Assembly (NCBI RefSeq): GCF_013340305.1
Contig: NZ_BLVP01000002.1
Coordinates: forward strand, 124,001-188,000
DNA from: Desulfovibrio psychrotolerans
Lineage (GTDB): Bacteria > Desulfobacterota > Desulfovibrionia > Desulfovibrionales > Desulfovibrionaceae
Length of the DNA: 64,000 bases
Direction of reading: 5' to 3'
Part shown: positions 34,681-44,366 of the stretch, piece by piece
How positions within the stretch are numbered: position 1 is the stretch's first letter
Layout: every line of letters starts with the position of its first letter
Notes under the pieces: model-generated
The model's input: the letters and a program-made list of their open reading frames with translations, nothing else
What the model was told of the DNA's origin: nothing
Database searches by the model: none
Translations under genes and position numbers: made by a program

Positions 34681-36108
34681 TCAGTCTGATGTCTGGATGT
34701 TATACCCTTTCAGTTTACGGTACAGGTAGCTGCGTTCCAGCCCTATGGCCTCTGCCAGTCTGGTGATGTTGCCGTCGAATTCCCTGAGTTTGGATTCCAG
34801 AAACGCCGCTTCGAAGGCGTTACGTGCGGACTTGAAGTCAACGGGGCCCGGTTCTGTGAAGGCAAACTCCATCATCGATTCGTCTTGTTCCGTTTCCGGC
34901 TGCATGGATAGTTGCGGGGCTTGGTGCGAAGCCGGTGCGCGGTATTCCGGTGGCAGGAGCCTGCTGTTTACCGTCTGGCCCGCGTAGAGAATAAGCATGC
35001 GCTCCACAAAGTTTTTCAATTCACGCACGTTGCCCGGCCACGGGTAGGCAAGCAGTGCCTGTTCCGCATCCTTGGTGAACGTGAGGGGTTTGAACCCCTG
35101 TTCGCGCGTCAGTGCGGCCAAGAAGTCGCGGATAAGGAGAAGGATGTCGTTCCCGCGTTGACGCAACGGAGGGAGTGTAAGCGGAAAAACACGCAGGCGG
35201 TAGTATAAATCCTCACGGAACTGACCACTGCGGATTTGTTCTTCCAGATTCTTGTTGGTGGCCGCGAAGACGCGGACGTTAACACGGATGGTCTTGTTGC
35301 CGCCTACACGCTCAAAGCTCTGCTCCTGAAGGATGCGCAGGATTTTGGCCTGCGTTTTCATGCTCATGTCGCCGATTTCGTCCAGAAACAGGGTTCCGCC
35401 GTCGGCGAGTTCGAACTTGCCGGTCTTGGCCTGGTCCGCTCCGGTGAAAGCACCCTTCTCATGCCCGAAAAGTTCACTTTCGATGAGTTCTTCCGGGATG
35501 GCTGCGCAGTTTACCGCCACCAAGGGTTTGTCCCGCCGTTTGGAAAGGGCGTGGATGGACCGGGCCGCTATCTCCTTGCCAGTGCCGTTTTCGCCGGTGA
35601 TGAGCACCCATGCATCTGTGGGGGCCACGCGTTCTATCTGTTCGCGCAACTGGTGTATCGGCTCTGATTCGCCCGTGAGTTCCTCGGTCTGCTCGCTGGC
35701 GATTCGGGAGCGCAGGGCTAGGTTTTCGCGCCGCAGTTCGCGGAATTCCAGCGCGTTTGCGGCGGCGATGACCACCTTATCCAGCGAAAGTGGCTTTTCG
35801 ATGAAGTCGTGCGCGCCGCGTTTGATGGCGTTTACCGCAGTCTCTATGTTGCCGTGCCCGGAGATCATGATCACGGGCAGGGAGGTGTCCTGCTCCTTGA
35901 TGGAGGAGAGCACGGAAAGGCCGTCTATGCCGGGGAGCCAGATATCCAGAAACACAAGATCCGGATTCTGGCGGGCGAGCATATCCAGCCCGGACTCGCC
36001 GGTTTCTGCCTCGCTGACGGTGTGGCCTTCGTCCTCCAGAATGCCGCGCAGGGAAAAACGGATGCTTTCTTCGTCGTCGATGATGAGAATGTGTGCCTTG
36101 CGGGGCAT
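34681..36108 (-). CDS. sigma-54 response regulator NtrX-like
   Basis: 475 residues. The receiver domain has IIDDEES and a phosphoacceptor Asp in VFLDIWLPG (near 54), with the lysine in FIEKPLS. The AAA+ domain has Walker A GENGTGKE, a full GAFTGA loop and FLDEIGDM. The Fis helix-turn-helix is at the end ([20 protein letters not shown]). The cognate kinase is probably the NtrY-like protein encoded at 38573-40810, separated from it by two other genes of the same strand. It activates sigma-54 promoters, possibly for nitrogen or envelope functions. Confidence 0.92.
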   Translation of the reverse strand: MPRKAHILIIDDEESIRFSLRGILEDEGHTVSEAETGESGLDMLARQNPDLVFLDIWLPGIDGLSVLSSIKEQDTSLPVIMISGHGNIETAVNAIKRGAHDFIEKPLSLDKVVIAAANALEFRELRRENLALRSRIASEQTEELTGESEPIHQLREQIERVAPTDAWVLITGENGTGKEIAARSIHALSKRRDKPLVAVNCAAIPEELIESELFGHEKGAFTGADQAKTGKFELADGGTLFLDEIGDMSMKTQAKILRILQEQSFERVGGNKTIRVNVRVFAATNKNLEEQIRSGQFREDLYYRLRVFPLTLPPLRQRGNDILLLIRDFLAALTREQGFKPLTFTKDAEQALLAYPWPGNVRELKNFVERMLILYAGQTVNSRLLPPEYRAPASHQAPQLSMQPETEQDESMMEFAFTEPGPVDFKSARNAFEAAFLESKLREFDGNITRLAEAIGLERSYLYRKLKGYNIQTSD

Positions 36109-36123
36109 GAAGCGGCTCCGGGG

Positions 36124-37518
36124 CTAGGGGTGATGCGGGGTGGATTCTTCAAGCGTGAACCCGGACTCGAATAGGGCGATGCAGGCGTCCACGGCGAGGG
36201 GGTCGTATATGGTGCCGCGCCCCTTGCGCACTTCGTCGAAGGCGAGGGAAAGGCCCAGTGAGGGGCGGTAGGGGCGGTGCGATGACATGGCTTCCACCAC
36301 GTCTGCCACGGCGAGGATGCGGGCCTCCGGCAGGATGCGGGCACCGGAGAGGCCGTTCGGATAGCCGGAACCGTCCAGCCGCTCATGGTGTTGGTGGACG
36401 ATTTCCGCCACGGGCCACGGAAACGAGATGCGGCTCAGAATGTCGTATCCCACCGAGGGGTGGGTGCGCATAAGGTCCATTTCTATGGTGGTGAGTCTGC
36501 CCGGTTTGGACAGGATTTCCGCCGGTATGTATATCTTGCCTATGTCGTGCAGGGTGCCTGCCACGCGCAGTGCCTCCTGCGTGTCTTCTTTCATGCCCAG
36601 CCTGTGTGCGATGGCGTAGGCCAGGGTGGCAACACGCGTCTGGTGACCTGCCGTGTAGGGGTCGCGCTTTTCTGAGGTGACGGCAAGGGCGAGCACGGTC
36701 TGTTCAAAGGTTTTGCGCAGTTCTTCAAGGCTGGTGCGCAGGGCTTCTTCTGACCGTTTGCGTTCTGTGGCATCGCGCAGCACGATGACCGAACCGGAGG
36801 TGAGGCCGCTGGCGTCTACCGTGGGCGAAATGGTTATGTCCACGGGCACGGCTGGGCTGTGGGGGCGTTCCACCGTTGCGGGAGAGGCGTGCATGTACGC
36901 GTTGTTGTGCCCGAGTGCGGACCGGGTGGAGATGTACAGACCGCTCTGGTCATCGCGTACGTGGAAAATTTGTTCGAAGGACGCGCCGGTGGCTGCGGCA
37001 TCTGTAATGCCGAACATGCGTTCACCCGCCGCGTTGATGAGGGTGACCCGGCCCTGTTCGTCAAGGGAGACAACGGCATCGCCTATACTGCGCAGGGTGG
37101 TGGCGAACCAGCGTTCCTTGCGGCGGATGTCCGTTTCCATCTTATGTTTGTACAGGGCCATTTCGATGCAGGTGTGCAGTTCTCTGTCTTCGAACGGCTT
37201 GATGATGTAGCCGAAGGGCTCTGTGATTTTGGCCCGCTCCAGCGTGTGCGGGTCTGCATGGGCGGTGAGGTAGATGACGGGCACGGGGTGCTGGCTGCGT
37301 ACCATGGCGGCTGCGTCTATGCCGTCCAGCTCGCCGCCGAGGAAGATATCCATGAGGATGAGGTCCGGGCGCAGGTCGGGCACGAGGGCAACCGCTTCTT
37401 CGCCGGAGGTGGCAACGACGGGTCTGGGGTAGCCCAGTTGCTGAAGACGCCTGCGGATATCCAGCGCGATGACAGGCTCGTCTTCTACCAGCAGGATGGA
37501 GGCGGAGGTGATGCTCAT
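36124..37518 (-). CDS. receiver-PAS-HD-GYP protein, cyclic-di-GMP phosphodiesterase
   Basis: 464 residues from the ATG at 37518, which overlaps the previous stop by four bases (ATGA); the frame open further upstream is a shadow. A receiver domain (phosphoacceptor Asp in [10 protein letters not shown], near 58) is followed by a PAS domain (about 140-260) and an HD-GYP domain with HDIGKI and [20 protein letters not shown] proteins hydrolyse cyclic-di-GMP. Being within the ntrY-ntrX block suggests it may be phosphorylated by the same kinase. Confidence 0.92.
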   Translation of the reverse strand: MSITSASILLVEDEPVIALDIRRRLQQLGYPRPVVATSGEEAVALVPDLRPDLILMDIFLGGELDGIDAAAMVRSQHPVPVIYLTAHADPHTLERAKITEPFGYIIKPFEDRELHTCIEMALYKHKMETDIRRKERWFATTLRSIGDAVVSLDEQGRVTLINAAGERMFGITDAAATGASFEQIFHVRDDQSGLYISTRSALGHNNAYMHASPATVERPHSPAVPVDITISPTVDASGLTSGSVIVLRDATERKRSEEALRTSLEELRKTFEQTVLALAVTSEKRDPYTAGHQTRVATLAYAIAHRLGMKEDTQEALRVAGTLHDIGKIYIPAEILSKPGRLTTIEMDLMRTHPSVGYDILSRISFPWPVAEIVHQHHERLDGSGYPNGLSGARILPEARILAVADVVEAMSSHRPYRPSLGLSLAFDEVRKGRGTIYDPLAVDACIALFESGFTLEESTPHHP

Positions 37519-38477
37519 GATTTGACCGGGGGTTGGAGTATCTGCCGCAGGGCGCCCGCCAGATTGGGATAGGCAAAGGTGTAGCCTGATGCGGTAAGCC
37601 TTGCGGGCATGGCATACTGGCCTTGCAGGATGAGTTCTTCTGCCATTTCTCCCAGCAGGAGGCGCAGGGCGAAGCGGGGAACCGGAAGCCATGATGGGCG
37701 GCTCATGGCCGCACCGAGCACGCGGCAGAAATCTGACATGCTTTTTGGGTCCGGTGCGGTGAGGTTGTATGGTCCTGCGCAGGATTCGTTTTCTATAAGA
37801 TGGGCAATGGCCATGGCGGCATCGTCGCGGTGGATCCACGAAAAGCCCTGATTGCCGCTTCCCAGCCTGCCGCCCAGAAACATGCGGAAGGGGGGGATGA
37901 ATTTCTGGAGCGCGCCGCCCGGTCCCAGAACCACGCCGGTGCGCACGATGACGCGCCGTACGCCCATGGATTCCGCGCCTGCGGTGGAGTCTTCCCACTG
38001 GCGGGCCACGGCGGCGAGAAAACCTTTGCCGTGCGGGGCAAACTCTTCATAGTCCGAGGGCGATTTCAACTGCTCGCTGCTGCCGTAATAGCCCACGGCA
38101 GAGGCCTGCACCAGCACCTGCGGAAGCGGTTCGGACAGGGACTGCATTTCTTTGAAGGCGGTCATGATGGCTTTGCCCGTGTTCACGCGCGAGGCAAGAA
38201 TGCGTTCCTTGCGCTCCTCTGTCCAGCGGCCGGCCGCAATGTTTTCGCCCACAAGGTTGACCAGCGCGGTGCAGCCGGAAAGGTGCTTGATCAGCAGTTG
38301 CGGGTCTGTGCCGTTCCACGGAACAAAGGAGATGTTCAGCGAGTGTCCCTTGGGGACGATGAAGCGGCCCTTCTCCGGCGAACGGGATGGGACGGTGACC
38401 ATCCAGCCCTTGTCCAGAAGAAATCCGGACAGAGCCGTGCCGATGAATCCGGTGCCCCCCAGAATGACTGCGCGCAT
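37515..38477 (-). CDS. TIGR01777/YfcH-family NAD-dependent epimerase-like protein
   Basis: 320 residues from the ATG at 38477 with GAGGGAGG ahead. The Rossmann motif is VILGGTGFIGTAL; ALVNLVGENIAAGRWT and VQASAVGYYG mark the YfcH family of atypical short-chain dehydrogenases. The C-terminal part carries the DUF1731 segment (LPVPRFALRLLLGEMAEEL). The substrate is unknown. It overlaps the HD-GYP gene by four bases and lies 95 bp after ntrY. Confidence 0.92.
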   Translation of the reverse strand: MRAVILGGTGFIGTALSGFLLDKGWMVTVPSRSPEKGRFIVPKGHSLNISFVPWNGTDPQLLIKHLSGCTALVNLVGENIAAGRWTEERKERILASRVNTGKAIMTAFKEMQSLSEPLPQVLVQASAVGYYGSSEQLKSPSDYEEFAPHGKGFLAAVARQWEDSTAGAESMGVRRVIVRTGVVLGPGGALQKFIPPFRMFLGGRLGSGNQGFSWIHRDDAAMAIAHLIENESCAGPYNLTAPDPKSMSDFCRVLGAAMSRPSWLPVPRFALRLLLGEMAEELILQGQYAMPARLTASGYTFAYPNLAGALRQILQPPVKS

Positions 38478-38572
38478 GTCAACCTCCCTCATCCGGTTTT
38501 TTGCCGTTTCCCCTGCCTTGCCCTGTCGTTAGACATCGCCCGTGCTGCGTGCAGGGGGGCGTACAGCGGACA

Positions 38573-40810
38573 CTATGCCACAGGAAGCTCCACGGTGACA
38601 ATGGTTCCGCCATGTTCCGCGGGGTTTGCCCGCACATATCCCCGGTGGTCACTGACGATGGATTTAACGATGGTGAGACCGAGCCCCGTGCCGCCTTTCT
38701 TGCGGGAGAAATATGGTTCGAACAGGCGGGAGCGTTCTTCCTTGGTCAGCCCTGGGCCGTTGTCGGCGATATCCACCCGCACAAGGCCCAGCTGCCTGTC
38801 GTGGCGCACCAGCACCTGCACGGCGGGGGCGGGGTGGTTGTGCAGCACTTCTGCGGCGTTGCTGATGATGTTCAGGAAGGCACGGTGCAGCGCCTCGCGG
38901 TCCATGGGCAGGATGGGGAGCGGGGTGAGGAACTCCAACTGCCACGCAATGTGGCTGTGGCTGTGCCGGAAGAGCGAAACAAGTTCTTCAAGCAGGGGTT
39001 CCATATGGTCCGGCTTGGGAGTTACCTCCGGCAGTTTGGCAAAGGCAGAAAACTCCTGCACCATCTGTTGCAGGTGCTCCACCTGCCGGACGATGAGGTC
39101 GGTGCACTGGGAGAACACGGGGTCGTCTACCTGTGCGCCGTATTTGCGCTGCAGCCGCTGCGCGGAAAGCTTGATGGGCGTGAGCGGATTTTTGATTTCG
39201 TGCGCGATGCGTTTGGCCACCTCGCGCCATGCGGCCATGCGCTGCATTTTTTCCAGTTCGGTGATGTCTTCGAACACGATAACAATGCCGTATTCCCGGC
39301 TTTCCTGCGCGGGAAGTGACACGGCGTTTACCAGCAGCCGAAGTTCCCTGCCGCCAACGGCAAGGTCCACCTGCCGCTGCCAGTGGGCTTCCGGCATGCT
39401 GGAGAAGTGCTGGAACATGTCATCCACCAGTTCCGAATATTCGCCGTGCAGCAGGTCGCGCGCGCCCAGCCCGATGAGGGCCTTTGCCTCCACATTGAAA
39501 ATGGCCGAAGCCGCCTTGTTCAGCGTGGAGATGTTGCCCGAGTGGTCCAGCGAGATGACGCCTGCGGCGATGTTGTCCAGCACGGCCTCTATGTACCTGT
39601 TGCGCTGCTCTTTTTCGGTGTTCTGGCGTTCCAGCATGAGGTTGGCGTCGGTAAGGCGGGTGCGGCTTTGCTCCAGATCTTCCGCCATGCGGTTGAAGGA
39701 CTGGACAAGGACGCCCAGTTCATCGGTGGAGGTGTCTTCCAGCCGCACGGCGAGGTCGCCGCGGGAAATGCGTTCGGTACCTTCTGCCAGCGCGAGGATG
39801 GGAGCAGCCAGTTCTTTGGCGAGCCGGAAGCCGAACCACATGGCTCCCAGAATGATGAGCAGCGTGAGCACGCCGAGAATGAAATAGAGCGTTACCTTGA
39901 GGGGATGCTTGAGTGTCTTGAGCTTTTTGTATTCCTCCACGCCGCGCACGATGCTGTCCAGCCGGTACATAAAGCCCTGACCCACGTTATCCACAAGCAC
40001 CAGATAGCCGGATTTGCCTTCATCCACGGGCATGACCCCCACGGCATAGTCCGCGTCTGCATTGGGCCAGATGATGGACCAGAACATGGGGTGCTGCTCC
40101 AGGCTTTCCCAATTTATGCGGGATTTGGCTTCGTCCCACACGTTGCTGAATTCCTTGGGGCCGTGCCAGTTCTGTTCCTGTCTGTCCGGGCGGATAACGC
40201 CCACGACCGTGAGATCGTATTCCTTGAGCTTTTGGGACAGATAGTCGTCCATGGTCTTGCCGCCCCATGCGAAACGGCGTTCCACAATGTCCGCGAGGAT
40301 GAATTCGCTGCGCTGCTGCAGCCGTTGGCGCGAGTCTGCGTAGACGGATTGGCCCACCTCCAGCGCCAGTTCCATGGAGTTTTCCACCTGATTCTTGAAC
40401 CAGTAGTCCACGGAGGTCTGCACGAAGCGCGCGCTGACCAGAAACATGAGCACTGTGGGAAAGAGCGAAAGGCACATGAACGCAAGGACAAGGCGGGTTC
40501 GAAGTCGGGAACCGAGCACCCGGCGGCGGCGTTCCAGTATGAGTTTAACCCCGTTGCGTACAACGATGAAGAGGACCAGCAGCAGCAGGATGAAGTTCAG
40601 GTTGAACAGGCCGAGGAAGAGATAGGAATCTACCCCCAGATAGTTCAGTTCCACCCATGTGAGGGCGATGACAAGCAGAAAGGCTACGCCCGCGAGGAGC
40701 AGTTCGCGCTGGCGGCGTTTACGCTCGCGCGTGTCTGACACGCTGACGCGGATGGTGTCGCCCTGGGGCGGGGTGTCCATGGGGGAAGGAGGAACCTGTT
40801 GCATAGCCAT
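38573..40810 (-). CDS. NtrY-like membrane sensor histidine kinase
   Basis: 745 residues. Two N-terminal hydrophobic segments (about 35-85) and a third near 110 precede a periplasmic sensor region. A membrane segment near 305 comes next, then a HAMP domain (FNRMAEDLEQ end), a PAS domain (about 395-500), HisKA with the phosphoacceptor His in KRIAHEIKNPLTPI, and an HATPase with DNGPGL and GGTGLGLTI. This is the NtrY architecture. It should phosphorylate the NtrX-like regulator. An ATG two codons later (40804) is an alternative start. DUF4390 precedes it by 16 bp. Confidence 0.92.
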   Translation of the reverse strand: MAMQQVPPSPMDTPPQGDTIRVSVSDTRERKRRQRELLLAGVAFLLVIALTWVELNYLGVDSYLFLGLFNLNFILLLLVLFIVVRNGVKLILERRRRVLGSRLRTRLVLAFMCLSLFPTVLMFLVSARFVQTSVDYWFKNQVENSMELALEVGQSVYADSRQRLQQRSEFILADIVERRFAWGGKTMDDYLSQKLKEYDLTVVGVIRPDRQEQNWHGPKEFSNVWDEAKSRINWESLEQHPMFWSIIWPNADADYAVGVMPVDEGKSGYLVLVDNVGQGFMYRLDSIVRGVEEYKKLKTLKHPLKVTLYFILGVLTLLIILGAMWFGFRLAKELAAPILALAEGTERISRGDLAVRLEDTSTDELGVLVQSFNRMAEDLEQSRTRLTDANLMLERQNTEKEQRNRYIEAVLDNIAAGVISLDHSGNISTLNKAASAIFNVEAKALIGLGARDLLHGEYSELVDDMFQHFSSMPEAHWQRQVDLAVGGRELRLLVNAVSLPAQESREYGIVIVFEDITELEKMQRMAAWREVAKRIAHEIKNPLTPIKLSAQRLQRKYGAQVDDPVFSQCTDLIVRQVEHLQQMVQEFSAFAKLPEVTPKPDHMEPLLEELVSLFRHSHSHIAWQLEFLTPLPILPMDREALHRAFLNIISNAAEVLHNHPAPAVQVLVRHDRQLGLVRVDIADNGPGLTKEERSRLFEPYFSRKKGGTGLGLTIVKSIVSDHRGYVRANPAEHGGTIVTVELPVA

Positions 40811-40826
40811 GGCGCTGCCCTGCCGG

Positions 40827-41417
40827 TCAGAAAATGAAATTCATGGAATAGCGCATGGTCGGGGCTATATCCCACGACCAGAAGAACAGCGTTTTGGAGA
40901 GCCACGGCGGCACATTGTCGTTCTGCATGCGCACGGAGAGGTCCACGCGGTATTCGCGACCGCGTTCCAGATTGACCAGTTGTCCTACCTTGAGCGAGAG
41001 GCGTTCCCATGTTTCGGAAAGCAGCCGCATGAGGTTGGCGTTGCGGTACACGGCGGGGGAGCCTTCGTAGGCGATGGCGTATTCCCGGGTAAGGGCGTTG
41101 AAGGAGAGCGTGCTGACCATTTCCTGCCGTGCGAGGGTGGTGTTCAGCCACATGCCGGAGGTGTCTGACAGGGTGGCCTCGCAGGTGAGGGTGATGACCG
41201 CCCCTTCCTTAAGCATGACGCGCAGCCGTTCTTTGTCCTGTATGCCCACGCCGAAGCGGATGGCGAGCTGACCTTCTGCGTTGTCCAACACAAAGTCTTC
41301 CAGCTTGAGCTGCTGGCTGGCGGCGCGGGCGGCAGTGGCCCAGCCTGTGACGGCAAGGGCAAGGCACAGGAGCAGGGTGCCTGTGAAAAGGAGGAAAGGG
41401 CTGTTCGGACGGCGCAT
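40827..41417 (-). CDS. DUF4390 exported protein
   Basis: 196 residues with a signal segment (about 8-32). The mature part is beta-rich (LKLEDFVLDNAEGQLAIRFG, then VNLERGREYRVDLSV) and ends WDIAPTMRYSMNFIF, the pattern of DUF4390 proteins that are commonly next to ntrY. The function is unknown. Its place directly before the kinase suggests it contributes to the periplasmic signal sensed by NtrY (inference). Confidence 0.85.
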   Translation of the reverse strand: MRRPNSPFLLFTGTLLLCLALAVTGWATAARAASQQLKLEDFVLDNAEGQLAIRFGVGIQDKERLRVMLKEGAVITLTCEATLSDTSGMWLNTTLARQEMVSTLSFNALTREYAIAYEGSPAVYRNANLMRLLSETWERLSLKVGQLVNLERGREYRVDLSVRMQNDNVPPWLSKTLFFWSWDIAPTMRYSMNFIF

Positions 41418-41531
41418 GGTCTCTTTGGGTAAAAGGGTAACCTGAAAATAGTGTCATACCCGCGCACGGTTGGCAACCCGCTTTGCGCGGGACTGAACGG
41501 AGCCGGGAGCGGGAGCATGGGAGAGGACCTA

Positions 41532-41564
41532 TGAAAGAGGGGGCGATCCGGCAGGACCGCCCCC
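41532..41564 (-). terminator. likely terminator of the second liv operon
   Basis: gggggcg (41539-41545) pairs with cgccccc (41558-41564). On the minus strand it lies 34 bp past the livF stop and is followed by a short TCTTTCAT tail. Confidence 0.6.
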
Positions 41565-41597
41565 TGATATTCAAGGTCCGGCGCAGGGCCGGGAAGG

Positions 41598-42302
41598 TTA
41601 CAGGCCGAGATACGCCTTTTTGACCTCATCGTTGGAAAGCAGGGTTTCCGCCGAATCTTCCATGGTGATGCGGCCTGTTTCCATGACGTAGCCGCGATGG
41701 GCGATCTTGAGGGCCTGGTTGGCGTTCTGTTCCACAAGGAAGACTGTTGTGCCTGCCTCGTTAACCTTTTTGATGATGTCGAATATCTGCTGGATGATGA
41801 TGGGGGCAAGACCCAGCGAGGGTTCGTCCAGCAGCAGCAGGCGCGGCTTGCTCATGAGTGCGCGGGAGATGGCCAGCATCTGCTGTTCGCCGCCGGAAAG
41901 GGTGCCGCCGTACTGCTTCTGCCGTTCCGCAAGAATGGGAAAGAGGTCGAAGACGTAGTCGAGGTCGCGGCGGATGCCTTCCTTGTCGTTCCGCAGAAAG
42001 GCGCCGAGGTCCAGATTCTCCATGACCGTGAGCTGGGGGAAGATGAGGCGTCCCTCCGGCACCTGACTGATGCCGAGACGGACAATCTCGTTGGCGCGCA
42101 TGGAGTGGATGGGCTTGCCTTCGAAGTATATCTCCCCGCTGCGGGGCGGTGTGCCGCCGCAGATGGACATGAGTGTGGTGGATTTTCCCGCACCGTTGGC
42201 ACCGATGAGGGTGACGATCTCTCCCTGGCGGATTTCCAGATTGATGTCGTGCAGGGCGTGGATGTTGCCGTAGAAGGTGTTTACGTTGACAAGCTTAAGC
42301 AT
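41598..42302 (-). CDS. livF: branched-chain amino-acid ABC transporter ATPase LivF (second set)
   Basis: 234 residues from the ATG at 42302, overlapping the livG stop by eight bases. Walker A is GANGAGKST, signature LSGGEQQM, Walker B LLLLDEPSLGLAP. It is the second LivF-type ATPase in the window and clearly diverged from the one at 4.4 kb, so the two operons are not a recent duplication. Substrate specificity may differ from the first system. Confidence 0.93.
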   Translation of the reverse strand: MLKLVNVNTFYGNIHALHDINLEIRQGEIVTLIGANGAGKSTTLMSICGGTPPRSGEIYFEGKPIHSMRANEIVRLGISQVPEGRLIFPQLTVMENLDLGAFLRNDKEGIRRDLDYVFDLFPILAERQKQYGGTLSGGEQQMLAISRALMSKPRLLLLDEPSLGLAPIIIQQIFDIIKKVNEAGTTVFLVEQNANQALKIAHRGYVMETGRITMEDSAETLLSNDEVKKAYLGL

Positions 42303-43080
42303 GGTCCTCTCCGAGATAGGCCTTGATGACGCGGGGGTCTTTGCTGACCTGCTCCGGGGTGCCATGCGCGATCATGCAGCCGTATTCCATGACGTAGATG
42401 CGTTCCGAAAGGCTCATGACCATGCTCATGTCGTGCTCGATGAGCAGGATGGCCATGCCCAGTTCATCACGGATGCGCAGCACCAGCCTTTTGAGCGAGG
42501 CTGTTTCCTGCGGGTTCATGCCCGCCGCAGGCTCGTCCAGCAGCAGCAGGGTGGGGTCCGTTGCCAGCGCGCGGGCGATTTCCAGCCTGCGCTGCTCGCC
42601 GTAGGGCAGGTTGCAGGCAAGGTCTTTGTAGTATTTATGCAGGCCGATATATTTGAGCAGTTCGTAGCTTTTATCTACAATTTCCTGCTCTTCGCGCCGC
42701 ACGGCCGGAGTGCGCAGCAGCGCGCCCAGAATGCCCGACTGGGTGCGGCAGTGGCGTGCTATCATGACGTTTTCCAGAACAGTCATGTTCTTGAACAGGC
42801 GTATGTTCTGGAAGGTGCGGGCCATGCCGAGCTGGGTGACGAGGTTGGGCTTCATTCCCCGGATGACGGTTTCTTTGCCGTTTTTGGGGGTAAAGCGCAC
42901 TTCGCCCTCGGTGGGCGTGTATATGCTGGTGATGCAGTTGAAGAAGGTGGTCTTGCCTGCCCCGTTGGGGCCGATGAGAGCCACGATTTCTCCCGCATTT
43001 ATCTGCATGTCCACTTCGTTCAGGGCGCGCAGGCCGCCGAAGTTTTTGGACAGGGAGCTGACATTGAGTACCGGTGTCAT
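42295..43080 (-). CDS. livG: branched-chain amino-acid ABC transporter ATPase LivG (second set)
   Basis: 261 residues. Walker A is GPNGAGKTT near residue 37, signature LPYGEQRRLEIARA, Walker B LLLLDEPAAGMNP. The ATG overlaps the livM stop (TGATG). The protein is a nucleotide-binding subunit for the LivHM permease of this operon. Confidence 0.93.
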   Translation of the reverse strand: MTPVLNVSSLSKNFGGLRALNEVDMQINAGEIVALIGPNGAGKTTFFNCITSIYTPTEGEVRFTPKNGKETVIRGMKPNLVTQLGMARTFQNIRLFKNMTVLENVMIARHCRTQSGILGALLRTPAVRREEQEIVDKSYELLKYIGLHKYYKDLACNLPYGEQRRLEIARALATDPTLLLLDEPAAGMNPQETASLKRLVLRIRDELGMAILLIEHDMSMVMSLSERIYVMEYGCMIAHGTPEQVSKDPRVIKAYLGEDHA

Positions 43081-44306
43081 CAGGCGTTGCCTCCCTGTGC
43101 GCGGGCAAGGTCCGGGTCATCTATCACGTATGTCTTGCCCTTGGGGGCAATGAGGCCCTGCGGACGGAAGATCATCATCAGCACCATGGCCACCGCGAAC
43201 ATGATCATGCGGTATTCCGAGAAGGCGCGCAGATATTCGGGGATGAGCACGAGGAAGGCCGCGCCCAGAATGACGCCGAGGTTGGAGCCCATGCCGCCCA
43301 GCACCACGATGGAAAGGATGATGGCCGACTCGAAGAAGGTGAAGCTGGCAGGGTTGATGAACGTGGTTTTGGCCGCGAAGATGACCCCCGCGAAACCGGC
43401 CCATGCGGTGCCGAGGCCGAAGGCCATGAGCTTGACGTTGACGCGGTCTATGCCCATGGCCTGACAGGCGATTTCGTCTTCACGCAGGGCCTGCAGCGCG
43501 CGTCCTATGCGGGAATCTTTGAGTCGCTGCACGGCAATGATGGTGACGATAACAACGCCCAGCACGATGTAGTAGATGTAGGTGTTGGCCTGCGCCACCG
43601 TGAGTTCCTGCCCGAAAAAGCCGGGGCGCTGGATGCCGGATACGCCCGAGGGGCCGCCCGTGAGGTCGCTCCAGTTTTCAAGCACCAGACGGACAATTTC
43701 GCCGAAACCGAGGGTGACGATGGCAAGGTAGTCGCCGCGCAGCCGCAGCACGGGGAAGGCCAGCGCGATGCCCGCAAGAGCGGCCATAACGCCGCCGATG
43801 GGCAGCGCTATCCAGAAGCCCAGCCCGAAGTACTGGTTCAGCAGGGCGTAGGTGTATGCGCCGATGGCGTAAAACGCCGCATGCCCGAGGAACAGCAGGC
43901 CCGCCACCCCGACAATGATATTCAGGCCGAGGCCCAGAATAACATAGATGAGGAAGGAGATAAGGATGTTGGTCTGATAGGTGCTTACCAGCAGCGGCAG
44001 GGTCATAAAGACGGCAAAGGCCGCGCCGTAAATGCTGACGGTGAAGCGCTTGTCAGAACCGAGCCTGTCCATGAATGACGGCTTGGCACCGGCCTGAACG
44101 GTTTCTTTGGCACGGCCGGATTCCTTGCGGCGCATGGCCCAGCGCCAGACAAAGGAGAGTACAAAGGCGGCAATCGCAATATACGCAAGGTTCATCCATC
44201 GCCATTCCACCGTTTTTTCTATGGTGTTCACACGGATCACCAGCATGGGGAAGGTGAGGAACATGAACCAAGCGCTCACGATCAGAGATTTTTTGAGTTC
44301 TTGCAT
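43080..44306 (-). CDS. livM: branched-chain amino-acid ABC transporter permease LivM (second set)
   Basis: 408 residues from the ATG at 44306, like the long LivM of enterics with an extra N-terminal membrane part (about residues 1-130). The core has GLNIIVGVAGLLFLGHAAFY and the LRGDYLAIVTLGFGEIVRL block, the best-conserved LivM segment. About ten or more membrane segments are expected. Confidence 0.93.
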   Translation of the reverse strand: MQELKKSLIVSAWFMFLTFPMLVIRVNTIEKTVEWRWMNLAYIAIAAFVLSFVWRWAMRRKESGRAKETVQAGAKPSFMDRLGSDKRFTVSIYGAAFAVFMTLPLLVSTYQTNILISFLIYVILGLGLNIIVGVAGLLFLGHAAFYAIGAYTYALLNQYFGLGFWIALPIGGVMAALAGIALAFPVLRLRGDYLAIVTLGFGEIVRLVLENWSDLTGGPSGVSGIQRPGFFGQELTVAQANTYIYYIVLGVVIVTIIAVQRLKDSRIGRALQALREDEIACQAMGIDRVNVKLMAFGLGTAWAGFAGVIFAAKTTFINPASFTFFESAIILSIVVLGGMGSNLGVILGAAFLVLIPEYLRAFSEYRMIMFAVAMVLMMIFRPQGLIAPKGKTYVIDDPDLARAQGGNA

Positions 44307-44366
44307 GACATGTATCCCACAGACTCGCGGCATCCGCCGCGGTATCAATATGCGTAAACGGGGCCG

